DNA of 64,000 nt, from NCBI RefSeq assembly GCF_022059845.1, contig NZ_CP091853.1, forward strand, positions 124,001 through 188,000, given 5' to 3'. The notes under the pieces were generated by a model. That model saw only the letters and a program-made list of their open reading frames with translations, did no database searches and was not told where the DNA came from. Within the stretch, counting starts at the first letter, position 1; every line of letters begins with the position of its first letter. Below, one piece after another: positions 20,260 to 29,499 of this stretch. The position numbers were made by a program, and so were the translations under genes. This DNA comes from Terrirubrum flagellatum. GTDB taxonomy: Bacteria > Pseudomonadota > Alphaproteobacteria > Rhizobiales > Beijerinckiaceae.

Positions 20260-22782
20260 ATGGCCGACGCGCAAGCTCCTGAGCCGACGCAACTTCGCCT
20301 TCTCGGCCGGTTTTCGCTTCTCTCCGGCTCAGGCGCCGAAGCGCCGATCAGCGCGCCGCGGCAGCGGGCGCTCATCGCCTTCCTCGCCCTTCAACCTGAT
20401 TTCGCTGCAAATCGCGAGCAGCTTGCAACACTCTTGTGGGACGACACAGACGAACGTTACGCCCGGCAGAATCTGAGGCAGATCATCTCCCGTCTGCGCC
20501 GCGAACTGAAGGTGGTGGCTCCAGACTTCATCATCGCCGACCGAGAGCTTGTCCGCATCGGCGCGCTCAACCTCCATGTCGATGTGCGCGCGTTCGAACG
20601 TGCGGCCTCGATCTCCATGACGGCGGATACGGCGACCGCTCTTTATCGCGGCGATTTCCTTGAAGGCTTTTCGTGCGGCGCCCAGGGGTTTGACGAATGG
20701 GCGGAGCAAAAGCGCAGCCGCCTCAGAATGATCTATCGCGCGATTGCGCCGTCGCCTGCAGCGAATTTCTTCGAGAATGTGCCGCCGCGCGATCTCAACT
20801 TCACTGGCCGCGAAATATCCCTCGAAGCGCTCCATTCGCTTCTGAATTCAGCCGATGCGGCCGCCGACCGACCCGTCGCGATTCATGGTCTCGGCGGAAT
20901 GGGCAAGAGCTCGCTCGCCGCCGAATATGTCCGCAAATATGCTGACGCCTATGGCGGCGTCTGCTGGATCAATGCGGCGCGGCGCACATCGCTGGTGGGA
21001 GGCCTTGCGACGCTGGCGACACGGATCGACCCGCGCTTCTCGGCGGTGCGCGACGAAGAGCGCGCCGCTGCGCTCGGGCTCGAACAGCTCTCGCACTTCG
21101 GCAAACCCTTCCTGCTGATCTACGACGATGTCGAGTCGCCGGAAACGATTGCCGGTCTCCTTCCGTCTTCCGGCGCGCGCGTGATTATCACCTCGCGCTG
21201 GGCCGATTGGGCTGGCTACGCCGCGCCAGTGCGTCTCGATGCGCTTGACGAAGACGCCGCGGTCGAATTTCTGCAAAAGCGCGCCGGGCGCAGCGACAGC
21301 CAAGGCGCGAAAGAGCTCTCCCGCGCTCTTGGCCATCTTCCGCTCGCGCTCGACCATGCCGGCGCCTATTGCCGGCTGACGGCCTCGAGTTTCGCCGCCT
21401 ATTTACGTCAGATCGACCTGCGCGTCGCGCGCGCGCCGAAAGGGGTCGCGCGTCCGACAAGCACCGCGGCGACGTTCGGTCTCGCGATCGATGCAGCGGC
21501 GCGACAGCATCCGCAAGCTGAGGCGCTTCTCGCCTCGATGGCCTACCTGGCGTCCGACGGGATTCCGATTTCGGTTGTGGCTGGAACTTCCCTGGATAAG
21601 CGCGATCGCGATGGAGCGATCGCGGCGCTCTCCGCGGTTTCATTGATCGACTGCTCCGCGTCGGATCGAGATGAGATCACCGCCGCCATCCATCCGCTGG
21701 TGCAGGTCGCAATGCGCAATCGTCTCGCTGAGCGAAATGAGGTCACCGCGACGCTCGCGCAAATCACGACGAGCCTTGCGCAAGCGTTTCCGGCGTCCGC
21801 AATTACTGACCCCAAGACGTGGCCCGTTTGCGGCGCGCTGCTGAAGCATGTGCTGGCATTGCGCGAATTCGACCGTTGGAGCGCTGGCGCGAGCGCGGCG
21901 GCAAGCCGACTGCTCCATGGCGCCGGCGCCTATCTGTATATCCGCACAGCGTTTCGCGACGCCGAAACGCTCCTTCGCGAGGCGATTACAATCGGCGAGA
22001 CGGCATTCGCGCCTGATCATCCCGTTCTCGTGCAGGAGCGCTTCGATTTCGGTCGCATGCTGTTCTTTACAGGCCGTATCGATGAGGCGGAGGCGCTGTT
22101 CCGCCTCGCGATCGCAGAAGGCGAAAAGGCGCTTGGTCGCGATCATATCGATGTCGCCGACAGACTCTGCCTTCTCGCGGAGTTGCTCAACCACACAAAA
22201 CGTTATGTGGAGGGAGAGGCGATCTTCCGGGAAATCATAGCTGTCGCGGATCGCAGGGAAGACAGCAAGACGCCGCATGACGTCGCCTGGCGCAACGCTT
22301 TCGGACTTCTTCTCGTCGATTGCGGCCGGCTTGCGGAGGCTGAATCAGTCTATCGCGACGCTTTGAGAATCGCAGAGAAAAAGCTCGGCCGCGAACATCA
22401 TGAAGTCGCGCGCGCAATGAATAATCTCGGCGCAACGCTGCGACGCATGGAACGCTATGAGGAGGCTGAGCCTCTGGTTCGCGAAGCTGTTGCGATCTGG
22501 ACGGAGTTGCTTCACGCGAAGGACGCCTATCTGGCGCGGGGTCAGCACAATCTCGCTTTTATTCTGCACGCTCTCGGTCGATCCGAGGAAGCGCTGCCGC
22601 TTGCCGAACAGGCGCTCGCGACCCAAGAAGATGTTCTTGGCGTGGCTCATTTCTGGACGGTGGATTCCGCACGCACATGCGCCTGGATTTTCCACGCCTT
22701 GGGCCGAATCGGCGAGGCTGGAACTTTGCGGGCGCGTTTTAATTTGCAGGACGAATTGCAGCCCCGCACCGAGGATGCGTGA
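20260..22782 (+). CDS. SARP-like/NB-ARC/TPR regulator (STAND NTPase) lacking the BTAD segment
   Basis: 840 residues. The N-terminal about 100 residues form an OmpR-like winged helix of the SARP/AfsR type (APRQRALIAFLALQPD; ARQNLRQIISRLRREL). The following bacterial transcriptional activator domain is almost absent: the chain jumps from MIYRAIAPSP straight to the pre-P-loop motif FFENVPPRDLNFTGRE. The NB-ARC NTPase follows, with P-loop GLGGMGKSS (about residues 210-218), Walker B-like FLLIYDDVE and sensor VIITSRWADW. C-terminal TPR repeats span about 540-810. Family members are signal-responsive transcription activators. The next gene is a full-length paralogue, so this copy looks like a duplicate with an in-frame loss of about 90 residues; whether it still activates transcription is uncertain. 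Confidence 0.8.
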   Translation: MADAQAPEPTQLRLLGRFSLLSGSGAEAPISAPRQRALIAFLALQPDFAANREQLATLLWDDTDERYARQNLRQIISRLRRELKVVAPDFIIADRELVRIGALNLHVDVRAFERAASISMTADTATALYRGDFLEGFSCGAQGFDEWAEQKRSRLRMIYRAIAPSPAANFFENVPPRDLNFTGREISLEALHSLLNSADAAADRPVAIHGLGGMGKSSLAAEYVRKYADAYGGVCWINAARRTSLVGGLATLATRIDPRFSAVRDEERAAALGLEQLSHFGKPFLLIYDDVESPETIAGLLPSSGARVIITSRWADWAGYAAPVRLDALDEDAAVEFLQKRAGRSDSQGAKELSRALGHLPLALDHAGAYCRLTASSFAAYLRQIDLRVARAPKGVARPTSTAATFGLAIDAAARQHPQAEALLASMAYLASDGIPISVVAGTSLDKRDRDGAIAALSAVSLIDCSASDRDEITAAIHPLVQVAMRNRLAERNEVTATLAQITTSLAQAFPASAITDPKTWPVCGALLKHVLALREFDRWSAGASAAASRLLHGAGAYLYIRTAFRDAETLLREAITIGETAFAPDHPVLVQERFDFGRMLFFTGRIDEAEALFRLAIAEGEKALGRDHIDVADRLCLLAELLNHTKRYVEGEAIFREIIAVADRREDSKTPHDVAWRNAFGLLLVDCGRLAEAESVYRDALRIAEKKLGREHHEVARAMNNLGATLRRMERYEEAEPLVREAVAIWTELLHAKDAYLARGQHNLAFILHALGRSEEALPLAEQALATQEDVLGVAHFWTVDSARTCAWIFHALGRIGEAGTLRARFNLQDELQPRTEDA

Positions 22783-22922
22783 GGGCTCGCCCCTCCGGAA
22801 ACCATGTTTGCGGAAAGTAGCGGCGGCGACGCCCCCGTGACGCGCTGACGCTTGCCACCACGGGCGGAAGCCCACAATCTCCCCTGGATTTGATTTAAGC
22901 TTTAGGTATCGCAGGACGAACC

Positions 22923-25742
22923 ATGGTCGACGCGCAGGCTTCTGAGCCGACGCAGCTTCGCCTTCTCGGCCGGTTTCTGCTCGTCTCCGGGTTGGACGTG
23001 GAGCTTTTGGTAAGCGCGCCGCGTCAGCGCGCGCTGATCGCCTATCTCGCGCTGCAGCCTGACTTTACGGCGAGCCGCGAGCAATTGTCGACCCTGTTGT
23101 GGGGTGACACCGATGATCGCTATGCCCGGCAGAATCTAAGGCAGATCGTCTCGCGCCTGCGCCGTGAGCTGGCCATTCTGGGGCCGGACTTCATCATCGC
23201 CGATCGGGAGTTTATCCGCATCGGTCTGCCCCTCCTCCACATCGATGTGCGCGAATTCGAGCGCGCGACGTCGGCGACATCGATTGCGCGGACGGAAACT
23301 GCGATCGACCTTTATGGCGGGGATTTTCTCGAAGGCTTTTCCTGTGGCGCCGAAGGATTCGAGGAATGGGCGGAGCAGGAGCGAGCGCGCCTGAAGATAG
23401 CTTATCGCGCTGTTGTGGAACGCTACCTTGACGACCCCGCAGCGGATCCGGCGCGGGCTGTCGCCGCCGCGACGCGGGTTGCAAACGCTGATCCCTTCGA
23501 CGAGCGTGGCCAGCGCCTGCTTCTGCAGGCCTTGGCGAAGCATTATGGCGCCGACGCCGCGGCGACGCAGGCGGATCATTTCATAAAACAGCTCCAACGC
23601 GAACTCGGCGTCGCGCCTGACGCCGAAACACAAGCTCTGATCGCGCAAATCAGGGCCCAGGCGCCTTCTCCTGAGGCCATCGCCGGCGCGCCGCCGCTCA
23701 CGGCGAGATTCTTCGAGAATGTGCCGCCGCGCGATCTCAACTTCACGGGACGCTCCGCGGGGCTCGAAACGCTGCGAGCGTTTCTGCAAGATTCGCTGCA
23801 GCCGACCGCTATCCATGGCCTCGGCGGCATCGGCAAGACCGCGCTCGCCGCCGAATATGCGCATCGTTTCTCAGACGATTACGCCGGAGTCTGCTGGGCG
23901 AACGCGGCGCAGCGCACGCTGCTGGTGGAGAGTCTCGCCTCCTTTGCGGGCGAGTTCGATCCGAAACTTGCGTCCGAGCCCGATCACGAAAAGGCCGCCG
24001 TCGCAGGCCTCACGCAACTGTCACGCCTCTCGAAGCCCTTCCTGCTGATCTATGACAATGTGGACTCGCCGGAAACCGTACAGGGTTTAATCCCCTCGAT
24101 CGGCGCGCACGTCATCATCACCTCGCGCTGGGCGGATTGGAGCGGCCGCGCCGCCGAACTCAAGCTCGACGCCTTCGACGAGGATGTGGCGGTCGAGTTC
24201 CTGCAGAAGCGGGCAGCGTGCGTCGATGCGCAGGGCGCGAAGCGACTGGCGGCTGCCCTTGGCCGGCTGCCGCTGGCGCTTGATCACGCCGGCGCCTATT
24301 GCAAACTCACCAGATCAGGATTCGACCCCTATCTCGAGCGTATTGACGCGCGCATCGCTCGCGCGCCGAAAGGCGTCGCCTACCCCGCAAGCGTCGCGGC
24401 GACCTTCGGGCTCGCGGTTGAAACGGCGAACGCGCAGCATGAATTTGCGGAGGCTCTGCTCGGCTTCTTCGCCTATCTCTCGCCGGAAGGCATTCCGCTG
24501 AGCCTCGCTACAGATGCGATCATTCCCGAATATGAACGCGAGGAAGCGCTGGCGGCGCTCTATGTGGTGTCGCTCGTCGAACATGATTCGTCGGGCGAGG
24601 ATCCGATCGTGTCCCTGCATCCGCTGGTGCAGGCGGCGATGCGCTTCCGGCTCACCGAACGGGGACGAGCAGCCGACATGATCGCGCAAGCGACGGGTTT
24701 GCTCGCCGACGAATTTCCGACATCCGCAATCAACGACCCCAAGACCTGGCCGAAATGCGCGATGCTGTTGCGGCACGCGCTGGCGCTGCGCGATCTCGCC
24801 GGCTGGTCACCTGAGGCGGGCGAAGTCGCAAGCCGGCTTCTGCATAGCGCCGCAAGCTATCTCTATGTGCGCGGCGCTTACGCTGAGGCCGAGCCGCTGT
24901 TTCGTGAGGCGATCGCTATCGCGCAGGAGGCGTTTGGCCGGGAACATCCCGACGTCGCCAACAAACAGAACAGTCTCGCGCTCCTGCTGACTACGACCGG
25001 TCGCTATGACGAGGCCGAGCCGATTTTCCGGCAGACGATCGAAAGCGGCGAAAAAATGCTCGGGCGTCGCCATCTCGATGTGGCGATGCGGCTCGCGAAT
25101 CTGGCGCGGCTGCTGAGCGACACCAAGCGCTACGCTGACGCGGAGCCGCTTTACCGCGAAGCGATCACGATTGCAGACGAGCATGTCGGCGTCGATTATC
25201 CCTATGCGCTCGCCTGGCGGAATAATCTCGGCATCCTGCTCAACGAGACCGGCCGCAATGCCGAGGGTGAGACCTTCTATCGCGAAGCGCTGGCGATCGG
25301 CGAACGCACGCTCGGCGTACGCCATCACGAGATGGCGCGCTGCATGAACAATCTCGGACGGCTCCTGCGCGACGTCGACCGCATGGAGGAGGCGGAGGCG
25401 CTTGTCCGCGACGCGCTGCGAATGTGGTGGGACATGCTCGGCGAAGAGCATTCGCTGCCGGCGCGTGGGCAAGAGAATCTCGCGAACATCCTCTTGCATC
25501 TCGGCCGCGTCGATGAGGCGCTATCGGTCGCTCATTCGGCGCTTCGCATCCATGAAAGCAAGCTCGGTTTGGCCCATTTCTGGACGCGCGATTCGGCGCG
25601 CACCTACGCCATCGCGCTGGATCTTGCGGACCGCCGCGGGGAAGCAAGCACGCTCAGGAAACGTTATGGATTGCCGGCCGTGAATTTCCTTGCGGCCTAT
25701 CGCGCGCGACAAACCGCGGAGGTGGGCGCGCGGCGGAGATAG
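22923..25742 (+). CDS. SARP-like transcriptional activator with BTAD, NB-ARC and TPR domains
   Basis: 939 residues. Domain order is winged helix (about 1-100), a complete BTAD helical domain (about 100-255, with the typical DPFDERGQRLLLQAL), NB-ARC NTPase with P-loop GLGGIGKTA (about 299-307) and Walker B-like FLLIYDNVD, then TPR/kinesin-light-chain-like repeats (about 630-890) with recurring YAEAEPLFREAIAIA-type units. The start ATG opens MVDAQASEPTQLRLLGRF, matching the paralogue 140 nt upstream (MADAQAPEPTQLRLLGRF). Such proteins couple ATP-dependent oligomerisation to promoter activation. No target genes can be named; the nearest plausible ones are the adaptor gene or the giant protein gene to the left. 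Confidence 0.85.
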   Translation: MVDAQASEPTQLRLLGRFLLVSGLDVELLVSAPRQRALIAYLALQPDFTASREQLSTLLWGDTDDRYARQNLRQIVSRLRRELAILGPDFIIADREFIRIGLPLLHIDVREFERATSATSIARTETAIDLYGGDFLEGFSCGAEGFEEWAEQERARLKIAYRAVVERYLDDPAADPARAVAAATRVANADPFDERGQRLLLQALAKHYGADAAATQADHFIKQLQRELGVAPDAETQALIAQIRAQAPSPEAIAGAPPLTARFFENVPPRDLNFTGRSAGLETLRAFLQDSLQPTAIHGLGGIGKTALAAEYAHRFSDDYAGVCWANAAQRTLLVESLASFAGEFDPKLASEPDHEKAAVAGLTQLSRLSKPFLLIYDNVDSPETVQGLIPSIGAHVIITSRWADWSGRAAELKLDAFDEDVAVEFLQKRAACVDAQGAKRLAAALGRLPLALDHAGAYCKLTRSGFDPYLERIDARIARAPKGVAYPASVAATFGLAVETANAQHEFAEALLGFFAYLSPEGIPLSLATDAIIPEYEREEALAALYVVSLVEHDSSGEDPIVSLHPLVQAAMRFRLTERGRAADMIAQATGLLADEFPTSAINDPKTWPKCAMLLRHALALRDLAGWSPEAGEVASRLLHSAASYLYVRGAYAEAEPLFREAIAIAQEAFGREHPDVANKQNSLALLLTTTGRYDEAEPIFRQTIESGEKMLGRRHLDVAMRLANLARLLSDTKRYADAEPLYREAITIADEHVGVDYPYALAWRNNLGILLNETGRNAEGETFYREALAIGERTLGVRHHEMARCMNNLGRLLRDVDRMEEAEALVRDALRMWWDMLGEEHSLPARGQENLANILLHLGRVDEALSVAHSALRIHESKLGLAHFWTRDSARTYAIALDLADRRGEASTLRKRYGLPAVNFLAAYRARQTAEVGARRR

Positions 25743-26552
25743 TTGAGCGGAACACGATCCGGCAGCGCGGCGCGCCGTCCGGACCGCGCGGTTAGGGTCG
25801 TCCTCAAAAGAAGCCCAACTTTTCTTTGGGCTCCAGCGCGCGATTTATTTGAGCCAATGTCCACACATCATGCGCGCGCACTTGGAAGCGCTCTCCGTCT
25901 TGGCTGCAGACGAGTGGACTAAGAACTCCGGCTACACTACGACGATCCAGATTTTCCGATAGCGATTGGCGCAGATGATATTCTGGCGGCATCTCCGAAT
26001 GTGCCGGAGAGTCCGCTTGACATGCTATTTCAGACGCCGTGCGCCGCTCTCGGCTCGTCCGCGACGCGCACTTTGTTTACAGCAATCGCACAATATGGCG
26101 GCGAGCAAGGTCGTGCGCGCTGGACGTCGCCTTGTCAACCAAGAGTGCAAATCGGCCGTATATCGCTGTGCGGGCACTCTGATTGAGCTTGATTATCGAA
26201 ATGGTTGCTTTCGGCGAAACCGCTCATATCGGCATGCAGCTATTAACTTCATGATCGACCACTACAGCGTCGCTGATCGTCAGAGCCGTAGGACAGGCTG
26301 CAGGCACCGATTAGCGCACAAAGCTGCCATTCCCAGCGTATCCCGTAAGCCGACATTCACGACGGGCTTATCGTATTGAACGGATGCAGGATGGCGCCGC
26401 ACGAATGCGCAATCCTCGCGATGTCAATGCTCAACTTTCTCAGAGATCGCCAGCGCGTCGTCAGCATCTATTCCGAATTAGCAACCAGCTCTCGGGCTTT
26501 GTGTGGCGCAACGCTCGCGCCGCGTCGCTGCTTGCGGGCGAAATCGACTGTT
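25743..26552. other. About 810 bp without a recognisable gene
   Basis: Short ORFs on both strands (for example 25804-25992 minus and 25966-26379 plus) have no recognisable domain, no good Shine-Dalgarno and unfavourable codon use. The base composition is less GC-rich than the flanking genes. It may be decayed coding sequence. The only structured element noted is the hairpin at 25806-25832. Confidence 0.5.
25806..25832 (-). terminator. Possible intrinsic terminator (minus-strand orientation)
   Basis: AGCCCAA (25812-25818) and TTGGGCT (25826-25832) form a perfect 7-bp stem with a 7-nt loop. Read on the minus strand it is followed by TCTTTT. The stem also overlaps the last codons of a 62-codon minus-strand ORF (25804-25992) that I could not identify. 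Confidence 0.4.
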
Positions 26553-27239
26553 CTAAATGCCGACGCCGGGTGGTTCGACAAAAAGATGACTAACGACCCG
26601 TTTGACGCCGGGCGCCGACTCCGCTGCAATCTTTATCGCTCTGATCTCGTCATCGCTCCCGGCCATTCCCCAGAGATCGACCGTATTGTCTCTGGCTGAC
26701 GCGTTCACAAGACTCGAAAGTCGCCACGGCAACGCGCGGAATTTGTTCAAAACGGCATCCCGCAGTTCGCGATCGCCCGCATGCATGACGTCGATCGCCG
26801 GCGCAAACGCCACCTGCCGAACAATGTCCGCACGCGTGACAATGCCGACCAGTTCGCCATCTTCCAGGATCGGCAGCCGCTTGACCCGATGCTTCTCCAG
26901 CAAGTCCGCAGCAATGTCGATCGAGGTGTCTGCTGTCGCCGTTACGACGTCGCGCGTCATAATATCTTCGACGCGCGCGGCATGGCTTTTTACGAAGTCG
27001 ACGGCGCGCGATCGATCCGAGGCAAGGAGCTCCAGCCACCAGGATCCTCGTTTTTGCGTTCCGATCTCGGTGCGCCGCACCAGATCGCCTTCGCTGACGA
27101 TTCCCAGCAGCTTCCCCGCGTGATCTATGACGGGCGCGCCGCTAATTCGGCTTTTCACCAGCAGGCGAGCCGCCTCCTTCACAGAGCACTCCGGAGCGAG
27201 AGTGAGAAGGAACGTGGACATGATGTCGCGACAGTTCAT
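26553..27239 (-). CDS. CBS-domain pair protein with C-terminal BON domain
   Basis: 228 residues. The start at 27239 is chosen over 27263 because AGGAGGT lies just upstream of this ATG. Two CBS motifs are seen: residues about 1-60 (MSTFLLTLAPECSVKEAARL, then GAPVIDHAGKLLGIVSEGDL) and about 90-150 (DIMTRDVVTATADTSIDIAA, then RLPILEDGELVGIVTRADIV). The C-terminal BON-like domain (about 160-225) includes NTVDLWGMAGSDDE and GVKRVVSHLFV. CBS pairs bind adenosyl ligands such as AMP/ATP; BON domains bind membranes or ligands. Its partner is unknown. It is divergent from the FixK-boxed usp gene, and CBS-BON and Usp proteins often appear together in low-oxygen or stress regulons, so a role in energy-stress sensing is plausible. 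Confidence 0.85.
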   Translation of the reverse strand: MNCRDIMSTFLLTLAPECSVKEAARLLVKSRISGAPVIDHAGKLLGIVSEGDLVRRTEIGTQKRGSWWLELLASDRSRAVDFVKSHAARVEDIMTRDVVTATADTSIDIAADLLEKHRVKRLPILEDGELVGIVTRADIVRQVAFAPAIDVMHAGDRELRDAVLNKFRALPWRLSSLVNASARDNTVDLWGMAGSDDEIRAIKIAAESAPGVKRVVSHLFVEPPGVGI

Positions 27240-27459
27240 GATCACCTCCTGGGCCTCAATCACGAGCGCGCCGTTTCAATCACTGTCGGCAACGCTTGAC
27301 GCAAAGCTCGCTCAATCCATCGTGACGAAGCGCACATATTCGAAGAAGGCGGCGAGAACGACCAATATTCCCACCCCGACGGCTCTCAGAAAGCTTCCGA
27401 CGCGCATCAAACATCTCGTCATGGTGGTTACAACATTAGCGCTTCGCCCTTCTCTCGAA

Positions 27460-27473
27460 TTGATATGGATCAG
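27460..27473. promoter_or_regulatory. FNR/FixK-type box
   Basis: TTGATATGGATCAG matches TTGAT-N4-ATCAA at all but the last base. It lies in the 409-bp divergent region between the CBS-BON and usp genes, 221 bp from the former and 176 bp from the latter. Confidence 0.6.
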
Positions 27474-27579
27474 ATCACCGCGAGCGCCATCGGAAAGCCG
27501 ATGTCGCCGCTTCTGCTATTTCCGGGCGCAGTTCGGCGCCTGGACATGGAGGACTTGGCGCGAAAGCGCTTCGGCTGAT

Positions 27580-27593
27580 TTGATCTGGTTCAA
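27580..27593. promoter_or_regulatory. FNR/FixK-type box upstream of usp
   Basis: TTGATCTGGTTCAA has TTGAT and TTCAA half-sites with a 4-nt spacer, one mismatch to the consensus. It ends 55 bp before the usp start codon, consistent with activation by FixK or FnrL. Confidence 0.75.
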
Positions 27594-27648
27594 TGCGACG
27601 CGCCCGACTGCCGGATATTCAACCTTGCTGCATCAGGAGGCGTCGCCA

Positions 27649-28473
27649 ATGCCGATCAAAGATATTCTGACGTGGATCGACGATGAAAGCGCGAGCTTCG
27701 CAGTCGCGTATGCTTTGGCGCTTTCCCAATCATTCGGCGCACATCTCACGGGTGTGGCGCTCGAAACAGACTTGGCGCCGTCTCTCATCGATGGCTCGAT
27801 CCCTGTGAAGCTGTTCGACGCCGTGCGGGAAAGCGAGCGCGAGAGATGCGCCGCCGCAAAAGCCCGGTTTCTCGCGGGCGCGCACGATGCGAACGTTCCT
27901 TGTGACGCGGTCACGTTGGCGGGACCCGCCGTTGACAACTATATGCAGCTTTCAGTCCTTGCGCGTCATTTTGATATTGCGGTCCTGCCTCAACAGGTTC
28001 CCGAGAAAGGAAGCCAGCGAACGCAAGTCATCGAGGCGGCCTTGTTCGGATCAGGTCGCCCGGCGCTCATCGTGCCCTATATCTGGCAGGGAGGGCCGGT
28101 TCGGCTCGAGCGCGCGCTTGTCGCCTGGGATGGCGGGCTGACCGCAGCTCGCGCGATCGGCGCCGCAATGCCAATCCTTGCGTCCGCGAAGAAAATTGAA
28201 GTCGTCACGGTCGGCGAAGGCGAAACGCGTGTGGAGCTTCCGGGTTTCGATTTTGCGCGTCATCTTGCCCGGCACGGCCTGGAGGTCTCGTCGACGCGCC
28301 TTGCGAACGGAATCGGCGTCGCCAATCGACTGTTGTCCCACGCCGCCGATTCCGGCGCGGACATCCTGATCATGGGCGGATATGGACATTCCCGGTTTCG
28401 CGAGACGCTGTTCGGAGGCGCGACGCTTGGCATTCTCGCGACGATGACCTTGCCCGTCTTCATGACGCATTGA
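27649..28473 (+). CDS. Universal stress protein (tandem UspA-like)
   Basis: 274 residues. ATG 27649 is preceded by CAGGAGG with an 8-nt gap; the longer upstream open frame has no support. The N-terminal half is a diverged Usp fold (PIKDILTWIDDESASFAVAY). The C-terminal half has the ATP-binding Usp signature GGYGHSRFRETLFGGAT near residues 240-256. Members bind ATP and help cells survive hypoxia or starvation. The FixK/FNR box 55 bp upstream puts it under low-oxygen control. Eighteen bases after its stop starts the frameshifted quinone reductase gene, so the two were probably co-transcribed. Confidence 0.85.
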   Translation: MPIKDILTWIDDESASFAVAYALALSQSFGAHLTGVALETDLAPSLIDGSIPVKLFDAVRESERERCAAAKARFLAGAHDANVPCDAVTLAGPAVDNYMQLSVLARHFDIAVLPQQVPEKGSQRTQVIEAALFGSGRPALIVPYIWQGGPVRLERALVAWDGGLTAARAIGAAMPILASAKKIEVVTVGEGETRVELPGFDFARHLARHGLEVSSTRLANGIGVANRLLSHAADSGADILIMGGYGHSRFRETLFGGATLGILATMTLPVFMTH

Positions 28474-28490
28474 TCGCTCGACGAGTTCGT

Positions 28491-29089
28491 ATGAAAGACC
28501 CTCGCATCGATGATCGTCGCATCGCCGTCATATGCGGACATCCTGATCCCACGCCGTCACGCTTCTGCCGCGCGCTCGCAAGCGCGTATGCCGAAGGCGC
28601 AATCGCCGGCGGCCATGAGATTAAGAGTCTCGATATCGCCGATATGCAAATTCCAATGTTGCGCGCCGCTGAGACATGGCGCGCCTCGTCAACCGAACCT
28701 GACATCCTGGCCGCACAGGAAACGATCACGTGGGCCAACCATCTCGTTGTCATCTATCCGCTCTGGCTTGGCGACATGCCAGCTCTGTTGAAATCGTTCT
28801 TTGAGCAGGTCAGCGCAGGCGGTGCGATCATCGAACTCGGCCCGGGAGATGGAAGCGCAAGCTCCGGGGCAAATCGGCGCGCGTCATGGTCACCATGGGC
28901 ATGCCGGCGGCGATTTATCGCTGGTTCTTTTTCGCGCATTCACTGAGGAGCCTGGAACGGAATGTTCTCAGATTCGCCGGCGCGCGGCCGGTGCTGTCCT
29001 CGGTGATTGGGTCGGTTGAATCGTCCAGCGACCTTGTCCGAAAGAAATGGCTGACGACCGCTTTTGAACTCGGACGCACCTCAACCTGA
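28491..29089 (+). pseudogene. Frameshifted NAD(P)H-dependent quinone reductase / flavodoxin-fold oxidoreductase
   Basis: The first frame from ATG 28491 gives a flavodoxin-like fold start (RIAVICGHPDPTPSRFCRAL) and the FMN-loop region YPLWLGDMPALLKSFFEQ. It then loses similarity near 28830-28853. The family sequence resumes in the +2 frame (KRKLRGKSARVMVTMGMPAA, then YRWFFFAHSLRSLERNVL) and ends at the stop at 29087-29089. The two pieces together are close to full length (about 195 residues), so a single indel, natural or from sequencing, has split the gene. Intact homologues reduce quinones or related electrophiles with NAD(P)H. It lies directly downstream of the FixK-boxed usp gene. Confidence 0.7.
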
Positions 29090-29207
29090 CATCGCAACGG
29101 CCGCCATTCAGAGCGCGTCGATCAACTCAAACAGCGGATTCCGCAACCTGAAGTAACGTATAACCTCGACAACCGGCGCAGAGTAGGCGCGAGACGCGAA
29201 CTGCCGT

Positions 29208-29420
29208 CTAATTCACGCTCGATTCGCCAAGCCGAGCGAAGGCGAACCAACCCTTAGGCCATTCGCGGCGATCGGAAGTTCCGATCGAATCTTTCGCGCG
29301 CTGATCGTCGTCGGAGGTTCGCGCGGGATTGGAGGTGGGGCCGGGCTGGCGTGCGAACCGGGCGGCCCTCGGCTCGATTACGCCTGCCTCCTTATTCAAC
29401 TCGATCGCGTTCGACGTCAC
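29208..29420 (-). CDS. Small hypothetical protein behind a FixK-type box
   Basis: 70 residues starting at GTG 29420, preceded by GGGGAGGGGAAAC, a strong Shine-Dalgarno at good distance. The protein is polar (TSNAIELNKEAGVIEPRAAR...) with no signal peptide, membrane segment or known motif. An FNR/FixK-type box (29473-29486) lies 53 bp upstream of the start, in the gap after hemN. Box and ribosome site together support a real low-oxygen-induced gene. Function unknown. Confidence 0.5.
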   Translation of the reverse strand: MTSNAIELNKEAGVIEPRAARFARQPGPTSNPARTSDDDQRAKDSIGTSDRREWPKGWFAFARLGESSVN

Positions 29421-29472
29421 GTTTCCCCTCCCCTCATTCCTTCAAGGCTAAGTGGCGCGCAGCGAGTTGCGT

Positions 29473-29486
29473 TTGAGGTAGATCAA
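29473..29486. promoter_or_regulatory. FNR/FixK-type box upstream of small ORF
   Basis: TTGAGGTAGATCAA has one mismatch to TTGAT-N4-ATCAA. It sits between the 3' end of hemN and the start of the 70-residue minus-strand ORF. Confidence 0.6.
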
Positions 29487-29499
29487 GCGCCCGCAAAGA

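Noticed and set aside
25966-26379. 137-codon plus-strand ORF
   Set aside because: Arg/Cys-rich, no domain, no ribosome site; treated as non-coding.
27127-27648. N-terminal extension of the usp ORF
   Set aside because: ATG 27649 has an excellent ribosome site, the extension overlaps the divergent CBS-BON gene and contains two FixK-type boxes.
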